Translations under genes and position numbers: made by a program
NCBI GenBank assembly: GCA_903926285.1
Contig: CAIYIP010000103.1
Span: 1 to 6,293 of the forward strand
Length of the DNA: 6,293 nucleotides
Reading direction: 5' to 3'
Source: an uncultured Gammaproteobacteria bacterium
Lineage (GTDB): Bacteria > Pseudomonadota > Gammaproteobacteria > Pseudomonadales > Pseudohongiellaceae
Part shown: in pieces, positions 1 to 6,116 of the stretch
How the letters are laid out: every line of letters starts with the position of its first letter
Position numbering within the stretch: position 1 is the first letter of the stretch
The notes under the pieces: model-generated
Told to the model about the DNA's origin: nothing
The model's input: the letters and a program-made list of their open reading frames with translations, nothing else
The model's database searches: none

Positions 1-1
1 C

Positions 2-97
2 GATGAAGTCATCACGCATGACAAGCTGCCTATTTCTACCGATGCGCTGCGTAAGTTGTACCAGACGAATGCCGAGCGGATTTTTCATTTGTCGTGA
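2..97 (+). CDS. C-terminal end of an amidohydrolase-like protein (partial)
   Basis: Only the last 31 codons and the TGA stop are present; the gene runs in from the left edge, so no start or catalytic residues can be seen. The tail reads KLYQTNAERIFHLS, which resembles the last helix of the amidohydrolase-2 (PF04909) TIM-barrel family, where a segment like NAxRLFGL close to the C-terminus is common. Proteins of that family are metal-dependent hydrolases or decarboxylases of varied substrates. No substrate can be assigned here. The reading frame is clean and is followed by a GC-rich hairpin at 169-192, as expected at the end of a transcription unit. The family call is inferred from about a dozen residues. 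Confidence 0.5.
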   Translation, partial: DEVITHDKLPISTDALRKLYQTNAERIFHLS

Positions 98-168
98 CGT
101 GGGCGGGAAATTGCTTTGATGCAAGCCAGGGACGAATCCACAATTTCACGGCGTGTCTCGCAATAACA

Positions 169-192
169 GGGGGGCAGCTCTGGCAGCCCCCC
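169..192 (+). terminator. GC-rich hairpin, possible terminator of the amidohydrolase-like gene
   Basis: GGGGGGC pairs perfectly with GCCCCCC. After an A-A mismatch the inner GC/GC pairs leave a TCTG loop. It lies about 70 bases after the upstream stop and before gmhA. No run of T follows at once; the nearest T-rich stretch starts at about 202 (ctattttctgttt), so termination may be weak or Rho-assisted. The hairpin itself is certain; the function is inferred. Confidence 0.5.
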
Positions 193-275
193 GCATCAAA
201 CTATTTTCTGTTTACACAGTACCCTAGTACCATTGCCACTCCTCTTAATTGTCGTTAAGCCGCCCAGGTAATCTC

Positions 276-878
276 TTGAAACAGCACATCTACGCCGCAC
301 TCAACTCAAGCCAGCAAATGCTCACCACATTTCTTGCCAACGACAGCAACATCCAGAACATTGCCGATGCCGCCGAACTGCTCATTGCTACGCTGGCGAA
401 TGGCAACCGCATCTACAGCTGCGGCAACGGTGGTTCCATGAGTGATGCGATGCATTTTGCTGAAGAACTCTCCGGCCGTTATCGCAAAAATCGCAAGGGC
501 CTCTCTGCTACCGCGATCAGTGACCCAGGCCACATCACCTGTGTAGCGAACGACTATGGCTACGAATTTATTTTCTCACGTTACCTCGAGGCGCATGCCA
601 AGCCTGGCGACTGCCTGGTCGCAATAAGCACCAGTGGCCAGAGCAAAAATGTGTTGAAGGCAACGGAATATGCGCAAAATAACGGCATGAAAATACTCAG
701 CCTCACGGGCCGCGCCGAGAGTCCGCTGGGCCAGTTGGTTGATATCGATCTGTGCGCTGGTGCGAGTGATTTCGCGGATCGCGTGCAAGAGATTCACATC
801 AAGATCATCCATATCTTGCTGGAACTGGTTGAACGCAAATTTTTTCCGGAAAATTATTCTTGCAGCGATATCATATGA
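276..878 (+). CDS. gmhA: Phosphoheptose isomerase (sedoheptulose 7-phosphate isomerase)
   Basis: This cytoplasmic SIS-domain enzyme converts sedoheptulose 7-phosphate to D-glycero-D-manno-heptose 7-phosphate, the first step toward ADP-heptose for the lipopolysaccharide inner core. Numbering from the TTG at 276 (200 residues), the sugar-phosphate loop CGNGGS lies at 49-54 and DAMHFAEELSGRYR follows. The second loop STSGQS is at 118-123 and RVQEIHIKIIHIL is at 169-181. H60, E64, Q171 and H179 match the metal and catalytic residues H61, E65, Q172 and H180 of E. coli GmhA with a constant offset of one. The histidine usually following GGS (E. coli H56) is methionine here. The TTG at 276 is preferred because AGG lies 7 bases upstream and it gives the family length; an in-frame TTG at 249 would add 9 residues but has no ribosome-binding site. 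The related DiaA is less likely, because the GGSxxDAMHFAEEL signature is GmhA-type. No other heptose gene is adjacent. Confidence 0.92.
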   Translation: MKQHIYAALNSSQQMLTTFLANDSNIQNIADAAELLIATLANGNRIYSCGNGGSMSDAMHFAEELSGRYRKNRKGLSATAISDPGHITCVANDYGYEFIFSRYLEAHAKPGDCLVAISTSGQSKNVLKATEYAQNNGMKILSLTGRAESPLGQLVDIDLCAGASDFADRVQEIHIKIIHILLELVERKFFPENYSCSDII

Positions 879-986
879 AAACCAGCCAACACTATTGATC
901 GATCCAAAATAAGGGCCCCACAAAATAGCGTTAGAAGGGTAGCGCTGGAACTGCAAGGGACCAGTTGCAAGAAATATTCTGCATCA

Positions 987-1081
987 CACAGCATCAACGG
1001 CCATTCCATTGTGCTTCGTTGGAGTTACCGCGGGTTCAGTTATCTGTTTGCCGGTGATCTCGATGCTATGGACACGTTTTA
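987..1081 (+). pseudogene. Possible remnant of a metallo-beta-lactamase-fold protein
   Basis: The frame open from 879 to the TAA at 1079-1081 has no convincing start. Its end reads HSINGHSIVLRWSYRGF (from 987) and continues SYLFAGDLDAMDTF. The pattern NGHS-hydrophobic strand-GxxxxLFAGDL resembles the core strands of metallo-beta-lactamase-fold hydrolases of the ComEC-like type, in which (N/D)xxSxVLxL is followed by a strand ending in (T/A/G)GD. The metal-binding HxHxDH motif expected upstream is absent, and gmhA occupies that space, so this cannot be a whole gene. After the stop, frame +1 continues open (NQSWENLSILITHAGSQ) and could be a frame-shifted continuation, but this is weak. The assignment rests on about 25 residues recognised by eye. 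Confidence 0.35.
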
Positions 1082-1159
1082 ATCAGTCGTGGGAGAACCT
1101 GTCTATCCTGATTACTCATGCCGGCAGCCAGGCAAAGCCGCAATACCCGGAAAGTGCAA

Positions 1160-1178
1160 CCTTGCATGGCATGCAAGG
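1160..1178. repeat. 19-base inverted repeat between convergent genes, possible weak terminator
   Basis: CCTTGCATG-G-CATGCAAGG is a perfect 9-base dyad around one central base; as RNA it would form an 8-base-pair stem with a GGC loop. It lies 45 bases past the stop of the - strand gene ending at 1223. On the - strand it is followed by TTGCACTTTCC, which is only partly T-rich. Terminator for the exported protein gene is the most natural role; a binding site for a dimeric protein is an alternative. Confidence 0.4.
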
Positions 1179-1222
1179 ACATGTGCTTTCTCCCTGTAAG
1201 GCGGCTTGTACCACCTATCGCA

Positions 1223-2407
1223 TCAGTTCAGATATTCGTACAGGTTGAACATGCTGCCATCAGTACCATGAAACTCGAGTTTGCAATTCTGCCAGCTGGC
1301 GGGCAGGCCAAATTCGGTATCGTTGGCGAAGACCATGCGTTTCTTGACACTGCCAGCGCACGCGATATCAACGAAATCGACCTGACCCTGCAAACCCGTA
1401 ATGCCAAAAACCCTGCGCGGAGAAGCTTCGAATATCCATTTGCCCTGCACAAGTTTGATCGCAGAACCGATGGGTTCTTCGCCTGCCAGTTTGGTCTTGA
1501 CCGATTCAATCTGTAATTTCAAGGGATTATCGGCAGCAACAGTTCTGCGCGCTTCAACCTCGGCAAAGGTGTTGATTGCTTCACCCGTCTGGTTCAGTGC
1601 CAGCGCAAGCAGCGCCCTTTTTTCAAGACTCGTGGCAAACAGCTCTGGCAACAGGTATTCATCAATGTAGCTATCCACATTTTCGGCAAGGCGGGTAGCG
1701 CCCGGCAATATAGGAGGTGCTGCCTTGCTGCTGGACGTTGCATTACGCATCGCGATCAGCGCTTCAGGGAGACGGTCGGTATTCATATACACTGTAGCGA
1801 GCTGGTCCTGCAGCAAGGCATAATCGAACAGAGTAGTGGCCTCGTTGGTAAGCAAGTCATTTGCAAGCGTTTCCGCCTCGGTGAAGTTTTTCTCGGTGTT
1901 CAACTCTATCAGTTTCTCGAAGCCTGCCTTCATGTCGGCAGTAAGGCCTGGCAATATCGGGCCGCGGGAAATAATACGCATTTCAAGCGCTGGCCACTCG
2001 ACTGGCATGCCACCGGCAGTGGCCGGAGTGAAAGTACTGCCACTGATGCCTGCGAGAGCTTCCTCGCGGAATTTGTCATCATAAAAACCGCCGAGCAGCT
2101 CCACGTTGTCGACGCTGCCATCGGCCTTGACCATAATTCGCACGTCGATTATGCCTTCGCTCTGCGGCGCTTCGAATGCCATTGTGCTCGTACGCTGAGT
2201 TTCCGGGTCGAGGTAATTCATCACAAAACCGTGCGCGAGCTCATAGGGATCGTAGGTTTCATCGCCTTTGTTGATCTGGCCGATGTTTGCACCCGCCCGA
2301 AGAAAATCCGGCCCGTTTTGCAATGACTGTGCATAAGCCGGACCCTGCACCCCGAGTGACAAGAGGATTGCAGCACTTAAGGTACGAGTAGTAAAAATTT
2401 TCTTCAT
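1223..2407 (-). CDS. Exported protein with TonB C-terminal-like domain and TPR-like helical region
   Basis: The protein is 394 residues. The start at 2407 is chosen because AAAGGA lies about 8 bases upstream and the residues from there form a signal peptide: MKK, a hydrophobic stretch at about 10-20, and a likely cut after AYA at 26. An in-frame ATG at 2476 would bury the signal. Residues about 55-150 resemble the TonB C-terminal fold: a strand IIDVRIMVKADGSVDNVELL, then a helix with EEAL, then TFTPATAGGMPV. This matches the family pattern of variable strand, DGxV, and FxPAxxxGxPV. Residues about 160-290 are alpha-helical with TPR-like spacing (AETLANDLL, YALLQDQLATVYM, RALLALALNQTGEAINTF). 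The last 90 residues hold C350 and C375, a possible disulphide. Unlike classical TonB there is no retained membrane anchor or proline-rich spacer, so energy transduction is doubtful; a periplasmic protein-binding role is inferred. It is a single-gene unit by spacing. Confidence 0.75.
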   Translation of the reverse strand: MKKIFTTRTLSAAILLSLGVQGPAYAQSLQNGPDFLRAGANIGQINKGDETYDPYELAHGFVMNYLDPETQRTSTMAFEAPQSEGIIDVRIMVKADGSVDNVELLGGFYDDKFREEALAGISGSTFTPATAGGMPVEWPALEMRIISRGPILPGLTADMKAGFEKLIELNTEKNFTEAETLANDLLTNEATTLFDYALLQDQLATVYMNTDRLPEALIAMRNATSSSKAAPPILPGATRLAENVDSYIDEYLLPELFATSLEKRALLALALNQTGEAINTFAEVEARRTVAADNPLKLQIESVKTKLAGEEPIGSAIKLVQGKWIFEASPRRVFGITGLQGQVDFVDIACAGSVKKRMVFANDTEFGLPASWQNCKLEFHGTDGSMFNLYEYLN

Positions 2408-2453
2408 ATGAATGTCCTTTGAAAGCCCCTGAGAATTGTTGGTAGTGCCTATT

Positions 2454-2459
2454 TTTATA
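2454..2459 (-). promoter_or_regulatory. Possible -10 element for the exported protein gene
   Basis: On the - strand TATAAA lies about 47 bases upstream of the chosen ATG. The position is right for a sigma-70 -10 box, but no good TTGACA-like box sits 16-18 bases further up, where TGCCGG is found. The call is weak and based on one hexamer. Confidence 0.22.
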
Positions 2460-2655
2460 AGCCGAAGGCAATGCATCCGGCATTTGGCATGTCAGCCTGG
2501 CAGCGAACATGGCGGGCGGATTATCCAGCTAAAGCGAGTTGGCTGCCCAGCATTAATTGGTGTTTTTTGCTTAATTCTGATGCGTCAGAACCAAGTGGTT
2601 CAGAAGACTCAAGCAACGGCCTGTGGTATCGCAGCGTGCCCGCTCCGCAATCCCC

Positions 2656-2689
2656 GCCGCTGCCCGGCGATGATATGTTCATCAGCGGC
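2656..2689 (-). terminator. Hairpin downstream of cheB, possible end of the che operon
   Basis: GCCGCT pairs with AGCGGC, and an inner GATGA/TCATC stem encloses a TATGT loop with a 7-base bulge on one side. It begins about 20 bases past the cheB stop on the - strand. No T-run follows, so if it acts it is as a Rho-dependent or mRNA-stabilising structure. The pairing is visible; the role is inferred. Confidence 0.25.
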
Positions 2690-2707
2690 AACGTCAGTAC
2701 TAGTCAG

Positions 2708-3814
2708 CTACAGCGTAGCCAGAATATTCAGCACACGCTGGCTGACTCTGTGCAAAGGCAGCACTTCCTTGCAGGCACCAATTTCCACGGCAGCGCCTGG
2801 CATGCCCCACACCACGCTTGAGGCTTCATCCTGGGCGATAGTATGGGCGCCGGAATCTGCCATGTCTTTGAGTCCCTGGGCTCCGTCCTTACCCATGCCT
2901 GTCAGGATTATCCCGATAGAATTAATGCCGGCATTAACTGCAACCGAGCGAAACAATACATCGACGCTGGGTTTGTGCCGGTTCACCGGAACTTCATCGC
3001 TGAGCCGGCAACGCCAGCGCGCACCATCACGTACCACCATCAGATGACGGTCGCCCGGCGCGATATAGGCATGACCCGGCAGGATCATGTCACCATCGCG
3101 CGCTTCCGCAACGGTGATCGCACAGTGTGTGTTTACCCTATCGGCAAAAGCCTTGCTGAATGAGGCAGGTATATGCTGTGCAATTACGATCCCCGGCACA
3201 TCAACCGGGAACAGCTCCAGCACTTCCCTGATCGCTTCGGTGCCACCGGTGGAAGCCCCAATCGCAATCAGCTTGTCCGTAGTCTTGAAATTGCGTACGC
3301 GCGAATTCTCCGGCATAACATCATCAATGTGGTAACGCACCGCAACCTTGCCCGCGCCGCCTTCCAGCAGAGCGGCTTGCCGAGTGCCCGTGTACGGACG
3401 GACGCGTGCCTTGGCTGCCATCTTGATTTTGGCAATCAGGCATTCCGCATAATCATCAAAGGTATTGGTAATATCGATAGTTGGTTTGCAGACAAAATCC
3501 ACCGCACCGTAGTTGAGTGCATCCAGCGTAACTGCTGCGCCTTTTTCAGTGAGAGTAGAAACCATCACCACTGGCATTGGATGCAGGCGCATGAGATTCG
3601 ACAGAAAAGTAATGCCATCCATTTTTGGCATTTCAACATCCAGCGTTAATACATCAGGCTTCAACAGCTTGATTTTTTCCCTGGCCATGTAGGCGTCAAC
3701 TGCGGTACCGACCACTTCAAGGCAAGGATCCGAATTAATCAGACTGGTCAATAATTTGCGCACGACCGCAGAATCATCGACGATTAATACTTTGGTCTTG
3801 GCCTGGGTTGACAT
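2708..3814 (-). CDS. cheB: Chemotaxis response regulator, protein-glutamate methylesterase/glutamine deamidase
   Basis: CheB removes methyl groups from glutamates of chemoreceptors (and can deamidate glutamines) when phosphorylated by CheA, giving negative feedback in adaptation. The protein is 368 residues. The receiver domain (about 7-125) has the acidic pair D13-D14, phospho-acceptor D59 in [13 protein letters not shown]87 and K110. A linker of about 50 residues leads to the methylesterase domain (about 178-366). Its catalytic triad is S188 in GASTGG, H214 in AQHIP and D310 in GMGKDG, each 24 beyond the Salmonella residues S164, H190 and D286, so the enzyme looks fully active. The start at 3814 gives [15 protein letters not shown]; an upstream in-frame ATG at 3856 would overlap cheD and add an unusual tail. 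AAGG lies about 10 bases before the chosen ATG. It is the last gene of the cluster, 19 bases after cheD. Confidence 0.96.
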   Translation of the reverse strand: MSTQAKTKVLIVDDSAVVRKLLTSLINSDPCLEVVGTAVDAYMAREKIKLLKPDVLTLDVEMPKMDGITFLSNLMRLHPMPVVMVSTLTEKGAAVTLDALNYGAVDFVCKPTIDITNTFDDYAECLIAKIKMAAKARVRPYTGTRQAALLEGGAGKVAVRYHIDDVMPENSRVRNFKTTDKLIAIGASTGGTEAIREVLELFPVDVPGIVIAQHIPASFSKAFADRVNTHCAITVAEARDGDMILPGHAYIAPGDRHLMVVRDGARWRCRLSDEVPVNRHKPSVDVLFRSVAVNAGINSIGIILTGMGKDGAQGLKDMADSGAHTIAQDEASSVVWGMPGAAVEIGACKEVLPLHRVSQRVLNILATL

Positions 3815-3833
3815 AACACTACTGCCTTGAAAA

Positions 3834-4421
3834 TTAAAAAAGATCGATCTCGCCAAAAATATCGCCTTTGGCCAGGTTCTGCATGTAAAGCAACTCGCGG
3901 TCGTCGATCGTGGTGTTCTTGAGTGACTGCAAACGTTTTACCATCACCTTGCCGGTTGCCGGAAAAAAATTGACCTTGCGCGGAAAGCCTAAACCCAGGT
4001 CGGAGCTTTCGAGCGGTATGCCTTCAGTGAATAAAAACTTTCTGGCGAATCTGATATTTTTCTGGCCAATGTCAGTCATACTGCCAATGATCTGGCCACC
4101 ACCAAATAGCTTGGCCCTGAGATTTTGCTTTTTGCAGCCAAGTTTCAGGATTTCGTTGATCAGGCTTTCCATTGCAAACAAACCATAACGTGCTGAAGAA
4201 GCGTCATGTTCTGCTTCTGGCAACATGAAATGATTCATCCCGCCATAGTTATACTGAGTGTCATAAACACATGCGGAGACACACGAACCCAACACCGTTG
4301 TAATCATTTCCGCTTTGTTCGTAACAAAAAACTCACCCGGCAGGATTTTTGCCGCATAACATTTGTTCGTTACATCGTAGTAACGTCGCACGTACCCATA
4401 TCCAGGTCTGCCGGCCAACAT
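3834..4421 (-). CDS. cheD: Chemoreceptor glutamine deamidase CheD
   Basis: CheD converts specific glutamines of chemoreceptors to glutamates, creating methylation sites for CheR; in some bacteria it also binds the phosphatase CheC. The protein is 195 residues, with the catalytic cysteine C47 in [13 protein letters not shown]64 in GGMNHFMLP and T41 in MITTVLGS. These match C27, H44 and T21 of Thermotoga CheD with a constant offset of 20. FGGGQ at 106-110 and the [18 protein letters not shown] strand near 142-159 are also typical. The N-terminus is about 20 residues longer than in Thermotoga and tyrosine/arginine-rich ([10 protein letters not shown]), as in many proteobacterial CheD proteins. 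The ATG at 4421 lies four bases after the cheR stop, so translational coupling is likely. No CheC is in the window; the DxxxQ protein two genes upstream may be the phosphatase of this system instead. Confidence 0.94.
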   Translation of the reverse strand: MLAGRPGYGYVRRYYDVTNKCYAAKILPGEFFVTNKAEMITTVLGSCVSACVYDTQYNYGGMNHFMLPEAEHDASSARYGLFAMESLINEILKLGCKKQNLRAKLFGGGQIIGSMTDIGQKNIRFARKFLFTEGIPLESSDLGLGFPRKVNFFPATGKVMVKRLQSLKNTTIDDRELLYMQNLAKGDIFGEIDLF

Positions 4422-4425
4422 AATC

Positions 4426-5286
4426 TCAGGCCTGCTTTTTGCGATATGCAGTCTTGCCTATCAACTGATAGCCAAGTTGCGCCGGATTGGGAATGATTTC
4501 GGAGTGTCCTATACACAGATAACTGCCGGGCTGCTGCAGCGCTGCAAACCCGCGCAATAACTGCAGCTGTGTTTCCTTGTCGAAATAAATAAATACATTA
4601 CGACAGAAAATCACATCGAACTGGCCTTTCATAGGCCATGGCTCCATCAGGTTGAGCTTGTTGAACGTAATGAGTTCCTTGAGTTTATGGCTCGCGGTAT
4701 AACAGCTTTTGGCCTTTTGGCCGGTACCGACTATTTCAGGCGCGAAATAGTTATTAAGGATGTCAGGACTTACGGTGCCGAACTCCTTATTCGGATAGGC
4801 GCCTTTGCGTGCAATGGCAAGACAATTTTCATCAAGGTCTGTCGCCAGGATTTTTACATCGCGGCGCTGGGTGTCGCTGATATTCTTCAATAGCGTAATC
4901 GCCAGGCAATACGCTTCCTGACCGGTAGCGCAGCCAGCTGACCAGATGCGAATTCGTTCGCCCTGACGCTTCGTTTTCAACAACTGCGGCAATACTTGTT
5001 TTTGCAGCAATTCAAAATGATGGTTTTCGCGGTAGAAGGACGTGAGATTCGTAGTAATCGCATTGCAGAAGTAGTTGCCTTCCTGAGCGAAATTGCTCCG
5101 CAGGTAATCGACGTAAGCGCCAAAAGAAGGCAGGTCCAATGCACGCAGGCGGGGTGAGAAACGCCGCTTGACCAGCTCCCTTTTTGCTGGCGACAGCGCA
5201 ATACCAGTATTTTCGTGCACCAGCGTGCGAATATTATTGAAGTCGGCGTTACTCAACTCAAGCAGGGCAATAGTTTTGGCGTTCAT
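4426..5286 (-). CDS. cheR: Chemotaxis protein methyltransferase CheR
   Basis: CheR transfers methyl from S-adenosylmethionine to receptor glutamates, opposing CheB. The protein is 286 residues. The helical CheR N-terminal domain spans about 12-65 and the methyltransferase domain about 78-280. Visible motifs are TTNLTSFYREN (79-89, the usual T-N-T-FFRE with tyrosine for one phenylalanine), the SAM loop WSAGCATGQEAY (115-126, more often GEEPYS), acidic D150/D152 in ATDLDENCLAIARKGAY, and CRNVFIYFD (228-236) followed by HSE at 261-263. The tail ends at KKQA with no TPR extension. The ATG at 5286 is chosen because AGGGA lies about 7 bases before it; an ATG 24 bases upstream overlaps the preceding stop and has no ribosome-binding site. 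The upstream gene stops 14 bases before the start, and cheD begins four bases after the end. Confidence 0.95.
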   Translation of the reverse strand: MNAKTIALLELSNADFNNIRTLVHENTGIALSPAKRELVKRRFSPRLRALDLPSFGAYVDYLRSNFAQEGNYFCNAITTNLTSFYRENHHFELLQKQVLPQLLKTKRQGERIRIWSAGCATGQEAYCLAITLLKNISDTQRRDVKILATDLDENCLAIARKGAYPNKEFGTVSPDILNNYFAPEIVGTGQKAKSCYTASHKLKELITFNKLNLMEPWPMKGQFDVIFCRNVFIYFDKETQLQLLRGFAALQQPGSYLCIGHSEIIPNPAQLGYQLIGKTAYRKKQA

Positions 5287-5300
5287 ACTGTCTTCCCTGT

Positions 5301-5648
5301 CTAACACCATTCGATCAAGTCAGTGTCATTAGCCGCGTTATATTCAGGAAACATTTTTCCGAGTTGCTTGAATTCAGCGCCACTGCTGAAAATGCCTGAA
5401 ACCGTCGAAAGCAACTTTTCGCTGTCAAAATCAGGTTTGGATACGCGAGTTGATTGGTCCTGAAGCAATTTCAGCGAGACCTGAATATGCGTTAAGCGTT
5501 GGGTTAGTTCATCATGAAATTGCAGGCCGATAATTATCTGTCTGAGCTCGGCAAGGAGATCACTGGCCCCAAGCTGCGAGGCACGTAGAGTGCACAATTT
5601 TTCACACATCTGTAAATTTTCGTAACACTCGCCGGTGGACTCCGCCAT
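5301..5648 (-). CDS. Small helical chemotaxis protein with CheZ-type DxxxQ motif, candidate CheY phosphatase
   Basis: I do not recognise a named gene. The protein is 115 residues and predicted mostly helical. Residues 31-63 form an amphipathic helix containing QFHDELTQRL, where D46 and Q50 give the DxxxQ spacing of the CheZ active site. E. coli CheZ has D143 and Q147 in DFQDLTGQVI, so the local match extends to FxDxxxQ. A second helix (about 76-102) could pair with the first, or two subunits could form a four-helix bundle. The acidic, hydrophobic tail DTDLIEW at 108-114 follows a short linker and recalls the CheY-binding C-terminal peptide of CheZ. CheZ is about 214 residues, so this is half-size. 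The ATG directly follows the STAS stop TAG with no gap, and GGGGGA lies about 5 bases upstream, so the two are coupled. S. meliloti CheT, a small che-operon protein reported to carry DxxxQ, is a possible relative. Phosphatase function is inferred. Confidence 0.6.
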   Translation of the reverse strand: MAESTGECYENLQMCEKLCTLRASQLGASDLLAELRQIIIGLQFHDELTQRLTHIQVSLKLLQDQSTRVSKPDFDSEKLLSTVSGIFSSGAEFKQLGKMFPEYNAANDTDLIEWC

Positions 5649-6101
5649 CTAATCCCCCAACTGGCTGGCGACACCAAGCTCACTTGCCAACTGATACACC
5701 TGAACCGAATAGTTATCCCATTCCACTTTGCAGCCTGTGGCCGTAACACTGCGGATAAAGCTGATCAACAACTGAATGCCCGCCATGTCTATAACACTAA
5801 GCAACGCGCCATCCAGAATGTATTTGGCGTGTATTGGCGGGTACTTGCTTAGCAATAACTCATAGGCTTCATGCAGCGAAGACATCTCCATCCGTGCTGG
5901 CAAAAGAATCCTGTCGCCGGTGTCGCGTGGCCGAGTCATAACCATGTCGTTCGCCACAACTTCTACCACAGGCGCAGCTATTTCTGCTGGCGCCGTTTTT
6001 TCCACTTTCGCTATATTTTTTGCCTGCGTTCGTACAGGCGCCTGTTGGCTTTTTCTTGCAGCCTTGGGGCTTGCTTTGATTATTTTTGCCGCGGCAGTCA
6101 T
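5649..6101 (-). CDS. STAS-domain protein of a chemotaxis operon
   Basis: STAS domains (anti-sigma-factor-antagonist-like) are small alpha/beta modules that bind partner proteins, often under control of serine phosphorylation. The protein is 150 residues. Residues 1-50 are a disordered alanine/lysine/proline-rich tail (MTAAAKIIKASPKAARKSQQ and on). The STAS fold spans about 60-150: ILLPARMEMSSLHEAYELL, then strand KYILDGALLSVIDMAGIQLL, helix SFIRSV, strand GCKVEWDN and helix SVQVYQLASELGV. The switch loop, DSSG in SpoIIAA, is DMAG at 105-108, so the phosphorylatable serine is missing and control by phosphorylation there is unlikely. GAGG lies about 7 bases before the ATG, supporting this start. 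The stop is immediately followed by the start of the DxxxQ protein, implying matched expression and perhaps a complex. STAS proteins are known next to che genes in several proteobacteria, but the role is not settled. Confidence 0.85.
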   Translation of the reverse strand: MTAAAKIIKASPKAARKSQQAPVRTQAKNIAKVEKTAPAEIAAPVVEVVANDMVMTRPRDTGDRILLPARMEMSSLHEAYELLLSKYPPIHAKYILDGALLSVIDMAGIQLLISFIRSVTATGCKVEWDNYSVQVYQLASELGVASQLGD

Positions 6102-6116
6102 ATCTTTACCTCAACT

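Larger units (their letters stand above)
879..1222. other. 344-base region without an intact gene, between convergent gmhA and the TonB-like gene
   Basis: The region lies between the gmhA stop on the + strand and the stop of the exported protein on the - strand, so it must end both transcripts. It holds the metallo-beta-lactamase-like fragment at 987-1081 and the palindrome at 1160-1178. No tRNA, obvious small RNA or strong terminator with a T-tract was found. A short self-complementary GATCGATC occurs at 897-904. Confidence 0.6.
2408..2707. other. 300-base gap between cheB and the exported protein gene
   Basis: No convincing gene lies here on either strand; open frames on the + strand are shadows without ribosome-binding sites. 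It must hold the end of the che transcript and the promoter of the exported protein gene. TTCTGA-TGCG-TCAGAA at 2575-2590 is a 6-base inverted repeat, followed on the - strand by an A-run rather than a T-run, so it is not a classical terminator. GCCGCTG at 2656-2662 and CAGCGGC at 2683-2689 form a second, longer hairpin. Confidence 0.55.

Noticed and set aside
1118..1516. 132-codon open frame on the + strand
   Set aside because: It lies mostly antisense to the exported protein gene, whose signal peptide, domain pattern and ribosome-binding site show the - strand is coding; the + frame has no recognisable motif.
2575..2590. Inverted repeat TTCTGA-TGCG-TCAGAA as a terminator
   Set aside because: The stem is short and on neither strand is it followed by a run of T; on the - strand it is followed by A-rich sequence.
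2436..3047. 203-codon open frame on the + strand overlapping the 3' end of cheB
   Set aside because: The overlapped part is antisense to the CheB methylesterase domain with its catalytic residues intact; the rest has no ribosome-binding site or domain-like sequence.
3173..3649. 158-codon open frame on the + strand
   Set aside because: It is fully antisense to cheB and has the irregular composition of a shadow frame.
3815..3856. Longer CheB N-terminus from the in-frame ATG at 3856
   Set aside because: It would overlap the end of cheD and add residues not typical of CheB; the ATG at 3814 puts the receiver domain at the usual distance from the start.
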